In this document: positions 4,678 to 5,740 of the stretch, one piece after another | How positions within the stretch are numbered: position 1 is the first letter of the stretch | Layout: each line of letters opens with the position of its first letter | Origin: an uncultured Selenomonadaceae bacterium | GTDB lineage: Bacteria > Bacillota > Negativicutes > Selenomonadales > Selenomonadaceae | Assembly (NCBI GenBank): GCA_905236325.1 | Contig: CAJOPJ010000205.1 | Coordinates: forward strand, 1-5,740 | Length of the DNA stretch: 5,740 bases | Direction of reading: 5' to 3' | Position numbers and translations under genes: made by a program | Notes under the pieces: generated by a model | The model's database searches: none | What the model was told of the DNA's origin: nothing | The model's input: the letters and a program-made list of their open reading frames with translations, nothing else

Positions 4678-5740
4678 ATTCAGCAGTTTTTTCATCATTA
4701 AACTCAAATTCAGATTCAGATTGAAGATCAAAAACTTTCGGCTGTTCGCCATTTTCGATACATTCTTTAGTAATAATAACCTTGCGGCGCGTATTTTTCT
4801 TTGGCAAGTCAAACATAACATCAAGCATGGTATCTTCAATAATGCCTTTTAGTGAACGCGCACCTGTTTTGCGTTCAATTGCTTTTTTTGCGACTGCAAG
4901 CAATGCGTCTTCTTCAAATTCCAAGTCAACATTATCCATTGCAAGCAGTTTTTGATATTGCTTAACCGGTGCATTTTTAGGTTCAGTCAAAATTCTAAGC
5001 AGCGCGTGTTCGTCCAAAGTTTCAAGCGTACAAATAACAGGCAAGCGACCTAAAATTTCAGGAATAATGCCATACTTCATTAAATCTTCCGGACGAACTT
5101 GGTGAATCAATTCATTAAAGCGTTCGTCGTCAGCTTTTTCCGAAACAACTTCCGCGCCAAAACCAATATTTATATCGCCTTTTTTAACACGTTGCGCAAT
5201 AATTTTATCAATACCGACAAACGCGCCGCCAACTATGAACAAAATATTTTTTGTGTCAACTTTGATAGTCGGAGCTTCAGGGTGTTTACGCTGACCACGT
5301 GCAGTAAATTCAACCACGCTGCCTTCAAGCATTTTTAGCAAGCCTTGTTGAACGCCCTCGTGACCGGGATCTGCAGTTATTGAATTATTTTCGCCGGACT
5401 TACGCGCAATTTTATCAAACTCATCAAGATAAATAATCCCATGTTCGGCACTTTCAACATTTTGCACTGCCGCATAATAAAGATTTCTGACTGCAACTTC
5501 AACATCTGAACCGACAAAACCGGCTTCTGTTAAAGTCGAAGCGTCAGTCACTGCAAAAGGTATTCCAAGCAATTTTGCAAGATGACTTAACAAGGCAGTT
5601 TTTCCGCAACCTGTCGGGCCAATAATTATTACATTTGACTTGTCGATTTCATCTGCGCCGTCGGAATGATCCAAGTCATACTTCATGCGCTTATAATGAT
5701 TGTACGCCGCCACGGACAAAATCTTCTTTGCTCTGTCCTG
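4676..5740 (-). CDS. clpX: ClpX-type AAA+ protein unfoldase, N-terminus beyond the window
   Basis: 354 residues are visible. The frame stays open to the right edge, where QDRAKKILSVAAYNHYKR matches the ClpX region right after the zinc domain, so about 60-70 residues are missing. ClpX forms ATP-driven hexamers that unfold substrates and feed them to ClpP. Numbering from the edge: Walker A GPTGCGKT (41-48), pore-1 loop GFVGSD (74-79), Walker B IIYLDEFDK (102-110), pore-2 region ADPGHEGVQQG (123-133), RKH loop QRKHP (150-154), ClpP-docking IGF (192-194), arginine finger in PEILGRLP (227-234) and sensor 2 TGAR (292-295). Differences from the usual ClpX are Phe for the pore-1 Tyr (GYVGED) and ADPGH for RDVSG in the pore-2 region. 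ATPase residues look intact. It may be a divergent second ClpX. The acidic C-terminal tail is unremarkable. Confidence 0.9.
   Translation of the reverse strand, partial: QDRAKKILSVAAYNHYKRMKYDLDHSDGADEIDKSNVIIIGPTGCGKTALLSHLAKLLGIPFAVTDASTLTEAGFVGSDVEVAVRNLYYAAVQNVESAEHGIIYLDEFDKIARKSGENNSITADPGHEGVQQGLLKMLEGSVVEFTARGQRKHPEAPTIKVDTKNILFIVGGAFVGIDKIIAQRVKKGDINIGFGAEVVSEKADDERFNELIHQVRPEDLMKYGIIPEILGRLPVICTLETLDEHALLRILTEPKNAPVKQYQKLLAMDNVDLEFEEDALLAVAKKAIERKTGARSLKGIIEDTMLDVMFDLPKKNTRRKVIITKECIENGEQPKVFDLQSESEFEFNDEKTAE

Noticed and set aside
4604..4852. + strand open frame across the PaaK-like 3' end, as a frameshifted continuation
   Set aside because: Its translation shows no PaaK lid-domain residues, crosses the bidirectional terminator and is antisense to the clpX 3' end.
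5717..5719. clpX starting at a TTG at 5719
   Set aside because: The frame continues upstream to the edge as QDRAKKIL, which matches internal ClpX sequence, so the true start is outside the window.

Overview
The window comes from an AT-rich bacterial chromosome. Long A and T runs mix with frequent GGC, GCG and CGC codons. The genes point to a rod-shaped cell wall builder (mreC/mreD), probably motile (cheR), and probably anaerobic or facultative (an NrdD-type glycyl-radical domain). A Bacillota-type host fits best, perhaps one of its anaerobic classes. That is an inference from gene content and signals; there is no rRNA or other decisive marker.

Layout, left to right. (1) 2-151 is the 3' end of a gene ending in a glutamine-rich tail, most likely mreC. 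It is followed by mreD on the + strand, with a possible 22-codon leader ORF (161-229) that overlaps the mreD ATG as ATGA. (2) 717-1232 on the - strand is a RimJ/RimL-type GNAT acetyltransferase. Its end overlaps the mreD stop by four bases. (3) 1233-1326 is a divergent intergenic region with a 7-bp tandem repeat (four units) and an inverted repeat around the next gene's ribosome binding site. (4) 1327-2748 is a two-gene + strand operon: an MscS-family mechanosensitive channel, then a 97-aa protein that looks like a free-standing NrdD glycyl-radical C-terminus. It ends in an intrinsic terminator. (5) Directly behind that terminator lies a good sigma-A-type promoter (17-bp spacer). It drives a second two-gene operon, 2855-4644: cheR and a PaaK-like adenylate-forming protein that is shortened and has lost its key catalytic motifs. 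(6) A hairpin at 4643-4677 with A and T tracts on its two sides serves as a shared terminator. (7) 4676-5740 on the - strand is a ClpX AAA+ unfoldase that runs off the right edge. Its pore loops are divergent, but its ClpP-docking loop is kept.

The housekeeping parts (mreCD, mscS, cheR) look ordinary. The two things most worth following up are the stand-alone glycyl-radical-like domain after mscS, and the apparently dead PaaK-like protein that shares a transcript with cheR. The divergent ClpX is a third. No mobile element, CRISPR array, tRNA or rRNA was seen, and no stretch over 300 bases lacks a gene.
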